A stretch of 64,000 nucleotides of DNA. It comes from Staphylococcus felis. Lineage in GTDB: Bacteria; Bacillota; Bacilli; Staphylococcales; Staphylococcaceae. Under the pieces are notes generated by a model. The model made no database searches, was not told where the DNA came from, and saw only the letters and a program-made list of their open reading frames with translations. This document shows, in pieces, positions 39,101 through 50,646 of the stretch. The stretch is from assembly GCF_003012915.1 (NCBI RefSeq), contig NZ_CP027770.1:1736001-1800000 (forward strand), given 5' to 3'. A program made the translations under genes and the position numbers. How positions within the stretch are numbered: position 1 is the first letter of the stretch; every line of letters begins with the position of its first letter.

Positions 39101-40651
39101 GTGAATGAAGAACAAAGAAAAGCTGGGACGATAGATGTTTTAGCTAATCGTAAAGATAAAGATGAAAAAGATTATAGTAAATATTTTGATTTTGAACACG
39201 TTTATCAGCCCCCAAGTCTAAAAGAAGCCAAAAAACGTGGTAAAGAAACTGTTGAATACAATAGAGATTTTCAAATAGACGAAAAATATCGTGGTATGGG
39301 AAAAGGTCGTACATTTTTAATTAAAACATATGGATGTCAGATGAATGCACATGATACAGAAGTCATGGCAGGTATTTTTACTGCATTAGGATACACACCA
39401 ACAGAAGACATCAATGTTGCTGATGTTATCTTATTAAATACATGTGCGATTCGAGAAAATGCTGAAAATAAAGTTTTTGGTGAAATCGGTAATCTCAAAC
39501 ACATTAAACAAGAACGCCCTGATTGTTTAATAGGTGTTTGTGGATGTATGTCACAAGAAGAATCAGTTGTCAACAAAATTTTAAAGTCTTATCAAAATGT
39601 TGATATGATTTTTGGAACGCATAATATTCACCGTTTGCCACAAATTTTAGAAGAAGCATATTTATCAAAAGCAATGGTCGTCGAAGTTTGGTCTAAAGAA
39701 GGAGACGTCATTGAGAATTTACCAAAAGTACGAGACGGTCAAATCAAAGCATGGGTTAATATTATGTACGGTTGTGATAAATTTTGTACATACTGTATCG
39801 TACCGTTTACACGTGGTAAAGAGCGTAGTCGTCGCCCACAAGATATTATTGATGAAGTACGTGAACTTGCACGAAAAGGTTACCAAGAAATCACATTGTT
39901 AGGACAGAATGTTAACGCTTATGGTAAAGACTTAGAAGACATTGAGTACGGTTTAGGAGATTTATTAGAAGATATCTCAAAAATTGATATTCCACGCGTT
40001 CGATTTACGACGAGTCATCCATGGGACTTTACAGACAGAATGATTGAAGTCATTGCAAATGGCGGAAATATTGTGCCGCATATTCACTTGCCAGTACAAT
40101 CAGGTAACAATCAAGTACTTAAAATTATGGGGCGTAAATATTCTCGTGAAAGTTACCTAGATCTTGTTTCTCGCATTAAAGCGGCTATACCTGATGTTGC
40201 ACTGACAACTGATATTATTGTAGGCTATCCGAATGAAACAGAAGAACAATTTGAAGAAACACTCTCATTATATGAAGAAGTCGGATTTGAACATGCTTAT
40301 ACTTACATTTATTCTCAACGTGACGGCACACCAGCTGCTAAAATGAAAGATAATGTACCTACAAAAGTGAAAAAAGAACGCCTTCAACGTTTGAACCAAT
40401 TAGTAGCACAGTATTCTTCTGAAGCATTAAAGGCTTATGAAGGTGAAACAGTACGTGTGTTATGTGAAGGTGCTAGTAAAAAAGACGATGAGGTACTTGC
40501 GGGGTATACTGAAAAGAATAAATTAGTTAATTTCCGTGCACCGCATGAAGTGATTGGTCAAATTGTCGATGTAAAGATTACTGAAGCGAAACAATTCTCG
40601 TTAAATGGTGAGTTTGTTGGCGTTAGTGAATCATTAATGGTGACAAAATAA
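39101..40651 (+). CDS. miaB: tRNA-2-methylthio-N6-dimethylallyladenosine synthase MiaB
   Basis: Radical SAM enzyme that methylthiolates i6A37 in tRNA, acting after MiaA. 516 residues from GTG 39101 (AAAGGG 8 nt ahead); a TTG two codons earlier is less well placed. Basic N-terminal extension, then the UPF0004 domain with its three cluster Cys (YGCQMN, NTCAIR, GVCGCM), the radical SAM CxxxCxxC at C225/C229/C232 (GCDKFCTYC), and a C-terminal TRAM domain. ricA starts on the next base after its stop. Confidence 0.97.
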   Translation: MNEEQRKAGTIDVLANRKDKDEKDYSKYFDFEHVYQPPSLKEAKKRGKETVEYNRDFQIDEKYRGMGKGRTFLIKTYGCQMNAHDTEVMAGIFTALGYTPTEDINVADVILLNTCAIRENAENKVFGEIGNLKHIKQERPDCLIGVCGCMSQEESVVNKILKSYQNVDMIFGTHNIHRLPQILEEAYLSKAMVVEVWSKEGDVIENLPKVRDGQIKAWVNIMYGCDKFCTYCIVPFTRGKERSRRPQDIIDEVRELARKGYQEITLLGQNVNAYGKDLEDIEYGLGDLLEDISKIDIPRVRFTTSHPWDFTDRMIEVIANGGNIVPHIHLPVQSGNNQVLKIMGRKYSRESYLDLVSRIKAAIPDVALTTDIIVGYPNETEEQFEETLSLYEEVGFEHAYTYIYSQRDGTPAAKMKDNVPTKVKKERLQRLNQLVAQYSSEALKAYEGETVRVLCEGASKKDDEVLAGYTEKNKLVNFRAPHEVIGQIVDVKITEAKQFSLNGEFVGVSESLMVTK

Positions 40652-41020
40652 ATGACTTATACACGTGAAGATATTTTGAGTGCGACATCTAAATTAGCAA
40701 AGCATATACAAGATTTGGATACTGTCAAAACATATCAGAGAATTGAAGAACAAATTCATCAAAATAAAAAAATATCAAACTATATGAATACACTCAAACA
40801 ATCACAAAAGCAATCGGTCAATTTTCAAAATTATAATAAACCCAATGCTTATAAGCGTTCTGAAGCAACAATTGAGACAATCCGAAATCAAATTGATGAT
40901 ATTCCTATCGTGACACAGTTTCGTAAATCACAGGAAGAAACAAATGATTTCTTGCAATTGGTAATAGAAACTATGTCCAAAAGACTTCAGGAAAATATTC
41001 GTGTTGAAGAGAAGGAGTGA
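40652..41020 (+). CDS. ricA: RicA-type Y-complex protein (YmcA, YlbF family)
   Basis: 122-residue all-helical YlbF/YmcA-family protein. In B. subtilis RicA, RicF and RicT form the Y-complex that partners RNase Y in mRNA processing and binds Fe-S clusters. Helices with coiled-coil character are visible, but there is no cysteine at all, so it cannot supply a cluster ligand as reported for B. subtilis RicA. Start follows the miaB stop without a gap; thiW overlaps or abuts its end. Confidence 0.85.
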   Translation: MTYTREDILSATSKLAKHIQDLDTVKTYQRIEEQIHQNKKISNYMNTLKQSQKQSVNFQNYNKPNAYKRSEATIETIRNQIDDIPIVTQFRKSQEETNDFLQLVIETMSKRLQENIRVEEKE

Positions 41021-41022
41021 TA

Positions 41023-41526
41023 ATGATGAATAGACGTAAATTAACATTGACGGCTTTATTTATTGCGTTTAACGTTGTTTTAAGTACGGTTATTATCATT
41101 CCTTTTGGACCCGTCAAAGCGGCGCCAGTTCAACATTTTATCAATGTTTTAAGTATTGTATTATTAGGACCGTGGTTCGGACTTGCTCAGGCTTTTTTAT
41201 CCTCATTCATTCGCGTGATGTTCGGAACAGGATCAATATTTGCATTTCCAGGGAGCATGATTGGCGTATTAGTCGGGAGCTTGTTCTATTATGTCAACAG
41301 ACATTTATTTGTTGCGGCAATCGGTGAAGTTGTTGGTACAGGTATCATTGGGAGTTTGGTATGTATCCCTATCGCTTGGTTATTACAACTGAATGATTTT
41401 TTAATCAAGCCGTTAATGACCGTATTTATCGTTTCAAGTTTTATAGGTGCTACAGTAAGCTATTTGTTACTTATTTTGCTCAAAAAGCGTGGCATCATTG
41501 ATAGAATCAATTCAAAAACAAAGTGA
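41023..41526 (+). CDS. thiW: ThiW-type ECF transporter substrate-binding membrane component
   Basis: 167 residues from ATG 41023 (AAGGAG 6 nt ahead; ATG 41026 equally possible). Five to six hydrophobic helices, with the PFGPVKAAPVQHFINVLSIV segment and a later GSIFAFPGSMIG loop typical of ThiW S components, which bind a thiamine precursor (thought to be the thiazole) and use a shared energising ECF module encoded elsewhere. Cotranscribed with miaB and ricA; a terminator follows. Confidence 0.85.
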   Translation: MMNRRKLTLTALFIAFNVVLSTVIIIPFGPVKAAPVQHFINVLSIVLLGPWFGLAQAFLSSFIRVMFGTGSIFAFPGSMIGVLVGSLFYYVNRHLFVAAIGEVVGTGIIGSLVCIPIAWLLQLNDFLIKPLMTVFIVSSFIGATVSYLLLILLKKRGIIDRINSKTK

Positions 41527-41545
41527 TTCTTAACATATTAGACGG

Positions 41546-41585
41546 GGCTGAAAGTTTTCATGTTTTATGACGCTTTCAGCCTTTA
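41546..41585 (+). terminator. Terminator of miaB-ricA-thiW
   Basis: Perfect 9-bp GGCTGAAAG stem (41546-41554 with 41573-41581) followed by a T-rich run. Confidence 0.82.
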
Positions 41586-41711
41586 TTTATACATATACTA
41601 AAAAGCTTTCATTTTCTAAGTATACAATGTTATAAGCAACCATTCGTTGTAACTTAGAAATTTTGTTAAAATAGATACATTCAAAAAGAGAATGAGAAGG
41701 ATTGTGAGAAA

Positions 41712-44303
41712 ATGTCAAATGTAACGCCAATGATGAAACAATATCTCAATATTAAAGCATGTCATGAAGATGCTTTATTGTTTTTTAGATTAGGAGATTT
41801 TTATGAATTATTTTTTGATGATGCCATCACCGCTTCTCGTGTTTTAGAAATTACTTTGACTAAGCGAGATGCTAAGAAAGAAAAACCTATTCCAATGGCA
41901 GGAGTGCCATATCATTCTGCTGATCGATACATTGAAACATTAATTCAAAATGGCTATAAAGTAGCGATATGCGAACAAATGGAAGACCCTAGACAGGTCA
42001 AAGGTATGGTTAAAAGGGAAGTTGTACGTATTGTGACACCTGGCACAGTCATGGATAAAGGCGGTGTAGATGATAGTCAAAACAACTATATTTTAAGTTT
42101 TATTCAAGATGATACATATGCATTAAGTTATTGTGATATATCTACTGGTGAACTTAAAGTCACGCATTTTGATGATGAAAGCACCTTAATCAATGAAATA
42201 ACAACAATCAAACCAAATGAAATTGTTGTGAATCAACCACTAACTGACTCCCTAAAGCGCCAACTCAATATGATAACGGAAACAATAACTGTAAAATCTG
42301 ACATCTCGAATGAAAGTTATTCAGTCAATGCTGTCTCAGATTCATTAATGTATCGAGCAGTTCAAATTTTATTAGATTATGTTTTTGAAACACAAAAAAG
42401 AGACTTATCTCATATTGAAAAGGTTCAAGTATATGAAGCGTTAAACTATATGAAGATGGATTTTTATGCCAAACGTAATCTTGAATTAACTGAAAGTATC
42501 AGGTTAAAGTCAAAAAAAGGCACATTACTTTGGTTAATGGATCAAACGAAAACACCTATGGGTGCAAGACGTCTGAAACAGTGGATAGATCGTCCTCTAA
42601 TTCAACAATCAGAAATCACAAAGCGTCACGATGCGGTAGATCAATTTTTGCAGTATTTTATTGAACGAGATACATTAAGAGATTATTTAACAGAAGTTTA
42701 TGATATCGAACGTCTTGTTGGTCGTGTGAGCTACGGTAATGTGAATGCCAAAGACTTAGTGCAACTTAAACATTCGATTGCACAGATACCATCTATCAAA
42801 TCATTGCTCCAATCGATTGCACACGATGCTATCGCGCATTTTAACGCGCTAGAACCATTGGATGACTTATTAGATGTTTTGCAAAATAGTCTCGTTGATG
42901 AACCCCCACTGTCTGTTAAGGAAGGTGGATTATTCAAATCAGGATTTAATCAAAAACTCGATGAATATTTAGATGCCTCAAAAAATGGGAAACAGTGGCT
43001 CGCTGAATTACAAGCTAAAGAACGAGAAAGAACGGGAATTAAATCTTTAAAAATTAGCTTTAACAAAGTTTTTGGTTACTACATTGAAATCACAAGAGCC
43101 AATCTAGCCCAATTTGATGCAGATGCTTATGGATATGAACGAAAACAAACATTATCCAATTCTGAACGTTTTATTACGGATGAGTTAAAAGAGAAAGAGG
43201 CTATCATTTTAGGTGCTGAAGATAACGCTATTGAATTAGAATATCAATTGTTCACTGAATTGCGAGAGTACGTCAAAACATTCACAGTAAGGTTACAAAA
43301 ACAGGCAAAAATGATATCAGAGCTAGATTGCTTACAAAGTTTTGCTGAAATTGCACAACGATATAATTATGTACGTCCTTTATTTAGTCAAGATAAAACG
43401 CTAGAGCTCATTGATTCACGTCATCCAGTCGTTGAGAGAGTAATGGATTACAATGATTATGTACCAAACGATTGCCATTTAAATGAAAATACGTCTATAT
43501 ATTTAATTACAGGGCCTAATATGTCCGGTAAATCAACATACATGAGACAAGTGGCAATTATTAGTATTATGGCTCAAATGGGAGCTTTCGTACCTTGTCA
43601 ATCAGCGACATTACCCATTTTTGATCAAATTTTCACACGTATCGGTGCTGCGGATGATCTCGTATCTGGAAAAAGTACATTTATGGTTGAAATGCTTGAA
43701 GCTCAAAAGGCGCTTAAATATGCTACGCAGGATAGTTTAATTATATTTGATGAGATTGGACGCGGTACATCGACGTATGATGGATTGGCATTAGCACAAG
43801 CGATGATTGAATATGTCGCGAGTACTTCACAAGCGAAAACGCTGTTCTCAACACACTATCATGAGTTGACTGAACTTGAACAGTCAGTGGATACACTTAA
43901 AAATGTTCATGTTGCTGCGGATGAACATCAAGGCGAACTTATCTTTTTGCATAAAGTGAAAGAAGGAGCAGTCGCGCATAGTTATGGGATTCAAGTTGCA
44001 AAGTTAGCAGATTTACCAGATGAAGTCATTGAAAGGGCACAAGTGATACTCAATGATTTTGAAATGAATCACGGCACACAACCTACATCAAACCCTATGA
44101 GTAACGCGCCATCAGAAAAAGTAATCAGTACTTCAGATCCATTCTCTAAAGCGAACGACTTTGAACAAACAACATTAGATTTATTTAGTCATGATGTCAA
44201 ACAGAGTGAGATTGAAATTGAAATTAAGCATATGAATCTTTCTCAAATGACACCAATTGAAGCCTTAGTTAAGCTAAGTGAACTACAAAAAAGATTACAA
44301 TAG
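41712..44303 (+). CDS. mutS: DNA mismatch repair protein MutS
   Basis: Recognises base mismatches. 863 residues. N-terminal mismatch-recognition domain with the FYELFFDDA Phe-x-Glu region, connector, lever and clamp domains, then the ATPase with Walker [10 protein letters not shown] (601-609) and the [15 protein letters not shown] Walker B/signature, a variable Ser/Asn-rich linker, and the C-terminal [14 protein letters not shown] helix. mutL starts 12 nt after its stop. Confidence 0.97.
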   Translation: MSNVTPMMKQYLNIKACHEDALLFFRLGDFYELFFDDAITASRVLEITLTKRDAKKEKPIPMAGVPYHSADRYIETLIQNGYKVAICEQMEDPRQVKGMVKREVVRIVTPGTVMDKGGVDDSQNNYILSFIQDDTYALSYCDISTGELKVTHFDDESTLINEITTIKPNEIVVNQPLTDSLKRQLNMITETITVKSDISNESYSVNAVSDSLMYRAVQILLDYVFETQKRDLSHIEKVQVYEALNYMKMDFYAKRNLELTESIRLKSKKGTLLWLMDQTKTPMGARRLKQWIDRPLIQQSEITKRHDAVDQFLQYFIERDTLRDYLTEVYDIERLVGRVSYGNVNAKDLVQLKHSIAQIPSIKSLLQSIAHDAIAHFNALEPLDDLLDVLQNSLVDEPPLSVKEGGLFKSGFNQKLDEYLDASKNGKQWLAELQAKERERTGIKSLKISFNKVFGYYIEITRANLAQFDADAYGYERKQTLSNSERFITDELKEKEAIILGAEDNAIELEYQLFTELREYVKTFTVRLQKQAKMISELDCLQSFAEIAQRYNYVRPLFSQDKTLELIDSRHPVVERVMDYNDYVPNDCHLNENTSIYLITGPNMSGKSTYMRQVAIISIMAQMGAFVPCQSATLPIFDQIFTRIGAADDLVSGKSTFMVEMLEAQKALKYATQDSLIIFDEIGRGTSTYDGLALAQAMIEYVASTSQAKTLFSTHYHELTELEQSVDTLKNVHVAADEHQGELIFLHKVKEGAVAHSYGIQVAKLADLPDEVIERAQVILNDFEMNHGTQPTSNPMSNAPSEKVISTSDPFSKANDFEQTTLDLFSHDVKQSEIEIEIKHMNLSQMTPIEALVKLSELQKRLQ

Positions 44304-44315
44304 AAGGTGATGACA

Positions 44316-46238
44316 GTGGGAAAAATCAGAGAATTAAAAACGTCATTAGCAAATAAGATTGCAGCAGGTGAAGTGGTTGAGCGTCCAAGTTCAGTTGTAA
44401 AAGAATTGCTGGAAAACAGTATTGACGCTGGAGCAACAGAAATTAACATCGAAACCTATGAATCGGGTGTCCGTTCTATTCGAATTGTAGATAACGGCTC
44501 TGGCATATTAAAAGAAGATTTAGGTCTCGTATTTCATCGTCATGCTACGAGTAAATTAAAAGAAGATGAAGATTTGTTTCATATTCGCACATTAGGCTTT
44601 CGTGGTGAAGCATTGGCAAGTATCGCATCAGTCGCCAAAGTGACATTGCAAACATCTCCAGACGGCATTAATGGATATGAAGTGTACGCTGAAAATGGTG
44701 AAATTTTGTCAGAGAAACCAGCTAAAGCGAGACAAGGGACTGATATCAAAGTAGAGTCATTATTTTATAATACGCCTGCACGCTTAAAATACATCAAAAG
44801 TTTATATACAGAGTTAGGTAAAATTACGGATATTGTAAATAGAATGGCTATGAGTCATCCACACATTCGTATATCCTTAACAAATGACGATAAAGGTATT
44901 TTGCGTACAAACGGCTCTGGACGAACGAATGAAGTGATGGCTGAAATTTATGGTATGAAAGTTGCTAAGGATTTAGTTCATATAAAAGGTGATACAAGTG
45001 ACTATCATATCGAAGGTTTCGTCGCTAAGCCTGAACATACGCGTAGTAATCGCCATTATATTTCACTGTTTATCAATGGTCGCTATATTAAAAACTTTCT
45101 TTTAAATAAGGCTGTTGTTGAAGGATATCATACATTGTTAATGATTGGGCGATTCCCTATTGTATATTTAAATATTGAAATGGATCCCATATTAGTCGAT
45201 GTTAATGTACATCCAACTAAGTTAGAAGTGCGTTTATCAAAAGAGGATCAGCTTTATCAGCTCATTGTTGAAAAAATCAGAGAGGCTTTTAAAGATAAGG
45301 TGCTCATTCCTCAAAATGACTTCAAAAATAAATATCAGCCACAAAAAGTACTCGAACAATTTGAGCAACAAAAGATGCGTTTTGATGCACAACAACGTCA
45401 AGAACAGCAAGATCCTGTTTCGGATAGTCATAGCGTTCAATCAGCTCAAGTAAATGAACCATCGCATCATTACACTTCAAATGATGACAGTGTTACTAAT
45501 ACCACAGCCGATAATGCATATGTAGACGCTCAACGTGAAATATTAGAGGAAATGTCTAATGATAGTATTGACGCGTCAGTTCTATCAGAGAACGCGATAG
45601 ATCAACAAGCCTCCTTGTCTGAAGAAGTCACAGAGACAAATACAACAGCTCAACGTCGTATACCTTATATGGAAGTGGTAGGTCAAGTACATGGGACGTA
45701 TATTGTCGCTCAAAATGAAGAGGGGATGTACCTTATTGATCAACATGCCGCGCAAGAAAGAATAAAATATGAATACTTTAGAGATAAAATAGGAGAAGTG
45801 GAAAACGAAAATCAAAGTTTATTAATCCCTTTAACTTTTAATTTCTCTAAAGATGAATATTATATTATCGAACAATATAAAGAGGAACTCAGCAAAGCAG
45901 GTATTTTTCTAGAACCATTTGGTGCACATGACTATATAGTCAGCAGTTATCCAGTCTGGTTTCCGAAAGAGGAAGTTGAAGAAATTATTAAAGACTTAAT
46001 TGAATATGTACTTGAACATAAAAAGGTAAATATCGCTAAGTTTAGAGAAGAAGCAGCCATCATGATGAGTTGTAAAAAGTCTATTAAAGCCAACCATTAT
46101 TTAAAGCATCACGAAATGGCTGATTTAATTAATCAACTCAGTAAAATGTCAGATCCATTCACTTGTCCTCATGGAAGACCTATCATTATTAACTTTACCA
46201 ATTATGAAATTGAACGTTTGTTTAAACGTATCCAATAG
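44316..46238 (+). CDS. mutL: DNA mismatch repair protein MutL
   Basis: ATPase and nicking endonuclease that acts after MutS. 640 residues from GTG 44316, 6 nt after AAGGTG; ATG 44310 has no spacing. N-terminal GHKL ATPase motifs ([26 protein letters not shown]), a low-conservation linker (~330-440), and the C-terminal domain with the endonuclease metal motif [12 protein letters not shown] and CPHGRP, so it is the self-nicking type expected in bacteria without MutH. glpP follows 32 nt later. Confidence 0.96.
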   Translation: MGKIRELKTSLANKIAAGEVVERPSSVVKELLENSIDAGATEINIETYESGVRSIRIVDNGSGILKEDLGLVFHRHATSKLKEDEDLFHIRTLGFRGEALASIASVAKVTLQTSPDGINGYEVYAENGEILSEKPAKARQGTDIKVESLFYNTPARLKYIKSLYTELGKITDIVNRMAMSHPHIRISLTNDDKGILRTNGSGRTNEVMAEIYGMKVAKDLVHIKGDTSDYHIEGFVAKPEHTRSNRHYISLFINGRYIKNFLLNKAVVEGYHTLLMIGRFPIVYLNIEMDPILVDVNVHPTKLEVRLSKEDQLYQLIVEKIREAFKDKVLIPQNDFKNKYQPQKVLEQFEQQKMRFDAQQRQEQQDPVSDSHSVQSAQVNEPSHHYTSNDDSVTNTTADNAYVDAQREILEEMSNDSIDASVLSENAIDQQASLSEEVTETNTTAQRRIPYMEVVGQVHGTYIVAQNEEGMYLIDQHAAQERIKYEYFRDKIGEVENENQSLLIPLTFNFSKDEYYIIEQYKEELSKAGIFLEPFGAHDYIVSSYPVWFPKEEVEEIIKDLIEYVLEHKKVNIAKFREEAAIMMSCKKSIKANHYLKHHEMADLINQLSKMSDPFTCPHGRPIIINFTNYEIERLFKRIQ

Positions 46239-46270
46239 TCAAAGCGCTATTATTTTAAAAGGAGATTAAA

Positions 46271-46804
46271 ATGAAACCGTACATTTTACCAGCGATTCGT
46301 TCAATGAAAGATTTAGAAAAGCTCACTAAAACTGATTATGAAACTTGTGTTTTGTTGGATACGCACATAGGTCATTTAAGGTCAATGATGCATTTTATGA
46401 AACAAAATCAATTGCAGCCCTTTGTCCATATCGATTTGATTAAAGGAATGAGCCATGATGAGTTTGCAGCAGAATATATTATTCAGACATATAAACCTAA
46501 AGGTGTCGTATCAACTAAAACAAAAATCATCAAAAAAGCCAAAGCGTTAGGTGTGATTACAATCTTTAGGGTATTTATTATAGACAGCCATGCACTTGAA
46601 CGAAGTATCGAATTGATTGAACGTATTCAACCAGACTATGTTGAAGTATTACCTGGTATTGCAGATAAAGTAATCCACCAGATTCATGCTAAAACAGGGG
46701 TATCTGTCATTGCAGGGGGATTAATTGAAACTGCTGAAGAAGTACAACATGCCATTGACAATGGCGCAACGTATATTACAACAAGCGTGCGTCAATTGTG
46801 GTAA
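46271..46804 (+). CDS. glpP: Glycerol uptake operon antiterminator GlpP
   Basis: 177-residue GlpP-family protein. Activated by glycerol 3-phosphate it binds glp leader mRNAs and prevents termination. Conserved TIM-barrel-like segments: LLDTHIGHL, HIDLIKGMSHDEFAAEYI, VEVLPGIADKVI and IAGGLIETAEEV. Its targets are visible in this window as two similar terminator leaders before glpF and glpD. Located after mutL as in S. aureus. Confidence 0.92.
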   Translation: MKPYILPAIRSMKDLEKLTKTDYETCVLLDTHIGHLRSMMHFMKQNQLQPFVHIDLIKGMSHDEFAAEYIIQTYKPKGVVSTKTKIIKKAKALGVITIFRVFIIDSHALERSIELIERIQPDYVEVLPGIADKVIHQIHAKTGVSVIAGGLIETAEEVQHAIDNGATYITTSVRQLW

Positions 46805-46826
46805 ATATTTGAGGGAGGTGACTAAA

Positions 46827-47852
46827 ATGAATTTGCCTTTGCACTTAAAACAAGGAGACCTTATTGCCATTGTTGCTCCGTCATCGGGATTAGCCGGTGA
46901 AAAAGATGTGAGATGGCGTTCGAAGATTGGGATTAATAATTTAAAAAAGTTAGGATATCGCGTAAAAGTGATGCCTAATGCATTAAAAGATAAAGAATGG
47001 AATTACCATCATCCTAAGGCGCGTGCTAGAGAACTTACAGACGCTTTCTTAGATCCAGAAGTCAAAGCTATATTATGTACAATTGGTGGCAATGAATCAG
47101 CGCGTATTATACCATATCTGAATGAGACAACAATTCGAGAAAACCCCAAAATTTTTATAGGCTATTCCGATATCACTGCACTTCATCTTTATTTCAATAC
47201 CCTTGGACTTGTCACATTTTATGGACCTGCTTTATTAACTGATTTTGCTGAGAATGTAGCGCTTGATCGATATACACTTGATTATTTGTTTCGATTAATA
47301 GGTGATGTTCGTGCATTGGGATATATTGAGACATCACCATACACCCGTCGTTTTGGACTGAGATGGGAAGAATCTTTAAAAGATATAGAACGTGAAAAAA
47401 CGCTCAATTCAAATTACGTTTTGATACAAGGTAATCAACCCGCATCAGGGCCTCTTATTGGGGGATGTTTTGAATCATTGGACAAGTTACGAGGAACACC
47501 TTATTTTCCAGATATCAACGAATTTAATGATAAGATACTTTTTATTGAAACGTCAGAAGTAATTACAGAGCCATGGTCTTTTGAGGAAACAATGCGTTCA
47601 TTTGGTTATATGGGCATTTTTCATAGAATAAACGGCATGGTTATAGGACGACCACAAAATGGAACGTATCAAAGAGAATATCATATGAGTATTGTGAAAA
47701 TTTTAAAGGAATTTGACTTAGAGACTATGCCGGTTATCGGTAACGCCAGTTTTGGACATAATGAGCCCAAATGTACATTACCGTATGGGATTAAAGCTAA
47801 AATTTCAATAGCACCAGTAGCCCTTTATATTGAAGAACCTGCAGTAAAATAA
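46827..47852 (+). CDS. S66-family peptidase, LD-carboxypeptidase type
   Basis: 341 residues from ATG 46827 after GGGAGGTG; the longer frame overlaps glpP. N-terminal IVAPSSG segment, nucleophile region TIGGNESARIIPYL (Ser), and GPLIGGC and IGNASFGHNEP segments carrying the Glu and His of the Ser-Glu-His triad. Family members trim tetrapeptides of recycled peptidoglycan or, as MccF, give immunity to microcin C-type nucleotides. No signal peptide, so it acts in the cytoplasm. It lies between glpP and glpF without obvious link to glycerol use. Confidence 0.87.
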   Translation: MNLPLHLKQGDLIAIVAPSSGLAGEKDVRWRSKIGINNLKKLGYRVKVMPNALKDKEWNYHHPKARARELTDAFLDPEVKAILCTIGGNESARIIPYLNETTIRENPKIFIGYSDITALHLYFNTLGLVTFYGPALLTDFAENVALDRYTLDYLFRLIGDVRALGYIETSPYTRRFGLRWEESLKDIEREKTLNSNYVLIQGNQPASGPLIGGCFESLDKLRGTPYFPDINEFNDKILFIETSEVITEPWSFEETMRSFGYMGIFHRINGMVIGRPQNGTYQREYHMSIVKILKEFDLETMPVIGNASFGHNEPKCTLPYGIKAKISIAPVALYIEEPAVK

Positions 47853-47962
47853 AAGTGATATTTATAATATGGCATAATCATAAGTTCTATTTAGAATATG
47901 AGTCAGTTTGATAAAATAAAAAAGTAATTAATGAAAACGTTTTTTGAAATGAAGGTAATATA

Positions 47963-47991
47963 TTGACAACGTTTTCAGTCGAGTGTAATAT
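47963..47991 (+). promoter_or_regulatory. glpFK promoter with overlapping cre site
   Basis: -35 TTGACA at 47963-47968, 17 nt, -10 TAATAT at 47986-47991. TGACAACGTTTTCA at 47964-47977 fits the CcpA cre consensus TGWNANCGNTNWCA and covers the -35, so CcpA should block this promoter. A weaker cre-like site (TGAAAACGTTTTTT) lies at 47932-47945. Confidence 0.82.
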
Positions 47992-48020
47992 AAAAAACAA
48001 GTTAATAGTAGACGAGAGAA

Positions 48021-48080
48021 TGGGAGACTTCTACACGTATTATTTTTCGAATTTTAATGCGTTTATGGGGTCTCTTTTTT
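48021..48080 (+). promoter_or_regulatory. GlpP-controlled terminator leader of glpFK
   Basis: TGGGAGACTT (48021-48030) pairs with GGTCTCTT (48069-48076) around an inner ACGTATTA/TAATGCGT stem, followed by a T run. The same TGGGAGACTT-plus-terminator arrangement precedes glpD. This is the expected target of GlpP. Confidence 0.8.
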
Positions 48081-48099
48081 ACTAAAGGGAGGAATGTTA

Positions 48100-48918
48100 A
48101 TGAATGTCTATTTAGCTGAATTTTTTGGTACTGCGCTTTTATTGCTTATGGGTGGTGGCGTTGTAGCAAATGTAAATTTGAAGAAAACATATGCCAATGG
48201 TGCTGATTGGATTGTAATAGCAATCGGTTGGGGATTGGCTGTTACACTAGGTGTGTATGCTGTAGGACAATTTTCAGGCGCGCATTTAAATCCGGCAGTT
48301 ACATTTTCATTTGCGATCAATGGTGATTTTCCATGGAATCAAGTTCCTGGTTATATTATTGCGCAAATATTAGGTGGTATTGTGGGTGGTGTACTCACAT
48401 GGCTCATGTACTTACCACATTGGCGTGAAACTGAAGATAAAGGTGCTAAATTAGCTATTTTTTCTACTGGACCGGCACTCAAAAACTATACTGCAAACTT
48501 TATCTCTGAAATTATCGGAACAGCTGTATTAACGGCAGGTTTATTATTTATTGGTTCAAATAAATTTACTGATGGACTTAATCCACTCATAGTAGGTGCT
48601 TTAATTGTTGCTATTGGTTTAAGTTTAGGTGGGACAACGGGTTATGCTATCAACCCTGCTCGTGATTTAGGTCCACGTATCGCACATGCTATTTTACCTA
48701 TTCCGGGTAAAGGACCAAGCGGATGGTCATATGCTATAGTGCCTATTTTAGGTCCTCTGGTAGGTGGTATGATTGGTACAGTTCTATATCGTCTTGTTTT
48801 TAAAGGGACATTCGATATTTGGACAATTGCAACTATTATTGTAACGATTTTAACGTTACTGTTTGGTATGATAATGAACCGAAAATCAAAAAACGGGGAT
48901 ATTGCAAAAATCTTTTAA
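48100..48918 (+). CDS. glpF: Glycerol uptake facilitator (aquaglyceroporin)
   Basis: 272 residues from ATG 48100, 7 nt after AAAGGGAGG; ATG 48094 is too close to it. Six membrane helices and two half-helices with N64-P-A and N185-P-A-R-D; the Asp after the second NPA marks a glycerol rather than a water channel. Transcribed with glpK under CcpA and GlpP control. Confidence 0.95.
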   Translation: MNVYLAEFFGTALLLLMGGGVVANVNLKKTYANGADWIVIAIGWGLAVTLGVYAVGQFSGAHLNPAVTFSFAINGDFPWNQVPGYIIAQILGGIVGGVLTWLMYLPHWRETEDKGAKLAIFSTGPALKNYTANFISEIIGTAVLTAGLLFIGSNKFTDGLNPLIVGALIVAIGLSLGGTTGYAINPARDLGPRIAHAILPIPGKGPSGWSYAIVPILGPLVGGMIGTVLYRLVFKGTFDIWTIATIIVTILTLLFGMIMNRKSKNGDIAKIF

Positions 48919-48978
48919 TGTGATAAATGAAAAAAGATTAATCGATATACATTATGGGTAGAGTTAAGCACTATTTAA

Positions 48979-50520
<1,542 letters not shown>

Positions 50521-50526
50521 GTGGTG

Positions 50527-50623
50527 TGGTATACTGAAATTAAGTTAATAAAACCACTCGAGATCATGGGAGACTTGTTCATACCAACTTTTATAAGTTT
50601 GTGGGCGTAGTCTCTCATTTTTT
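50527..50623 (+). promoter_or_regulatory. glpD promoter and GlpP-controlled terminator leader
   Basis: Extended -10 TGGTATACT at 50527-50535 with no good -35. Then TGGGAGACT (50567-50575) pairs with AGTCTCTCA (50609-50617) and a T run follows. Closely similar in sequence to the glpFK leader. Confidence 0.8.
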
Positions 50624-50646
50624 AATATTAGGAGGCTGATGATTGA

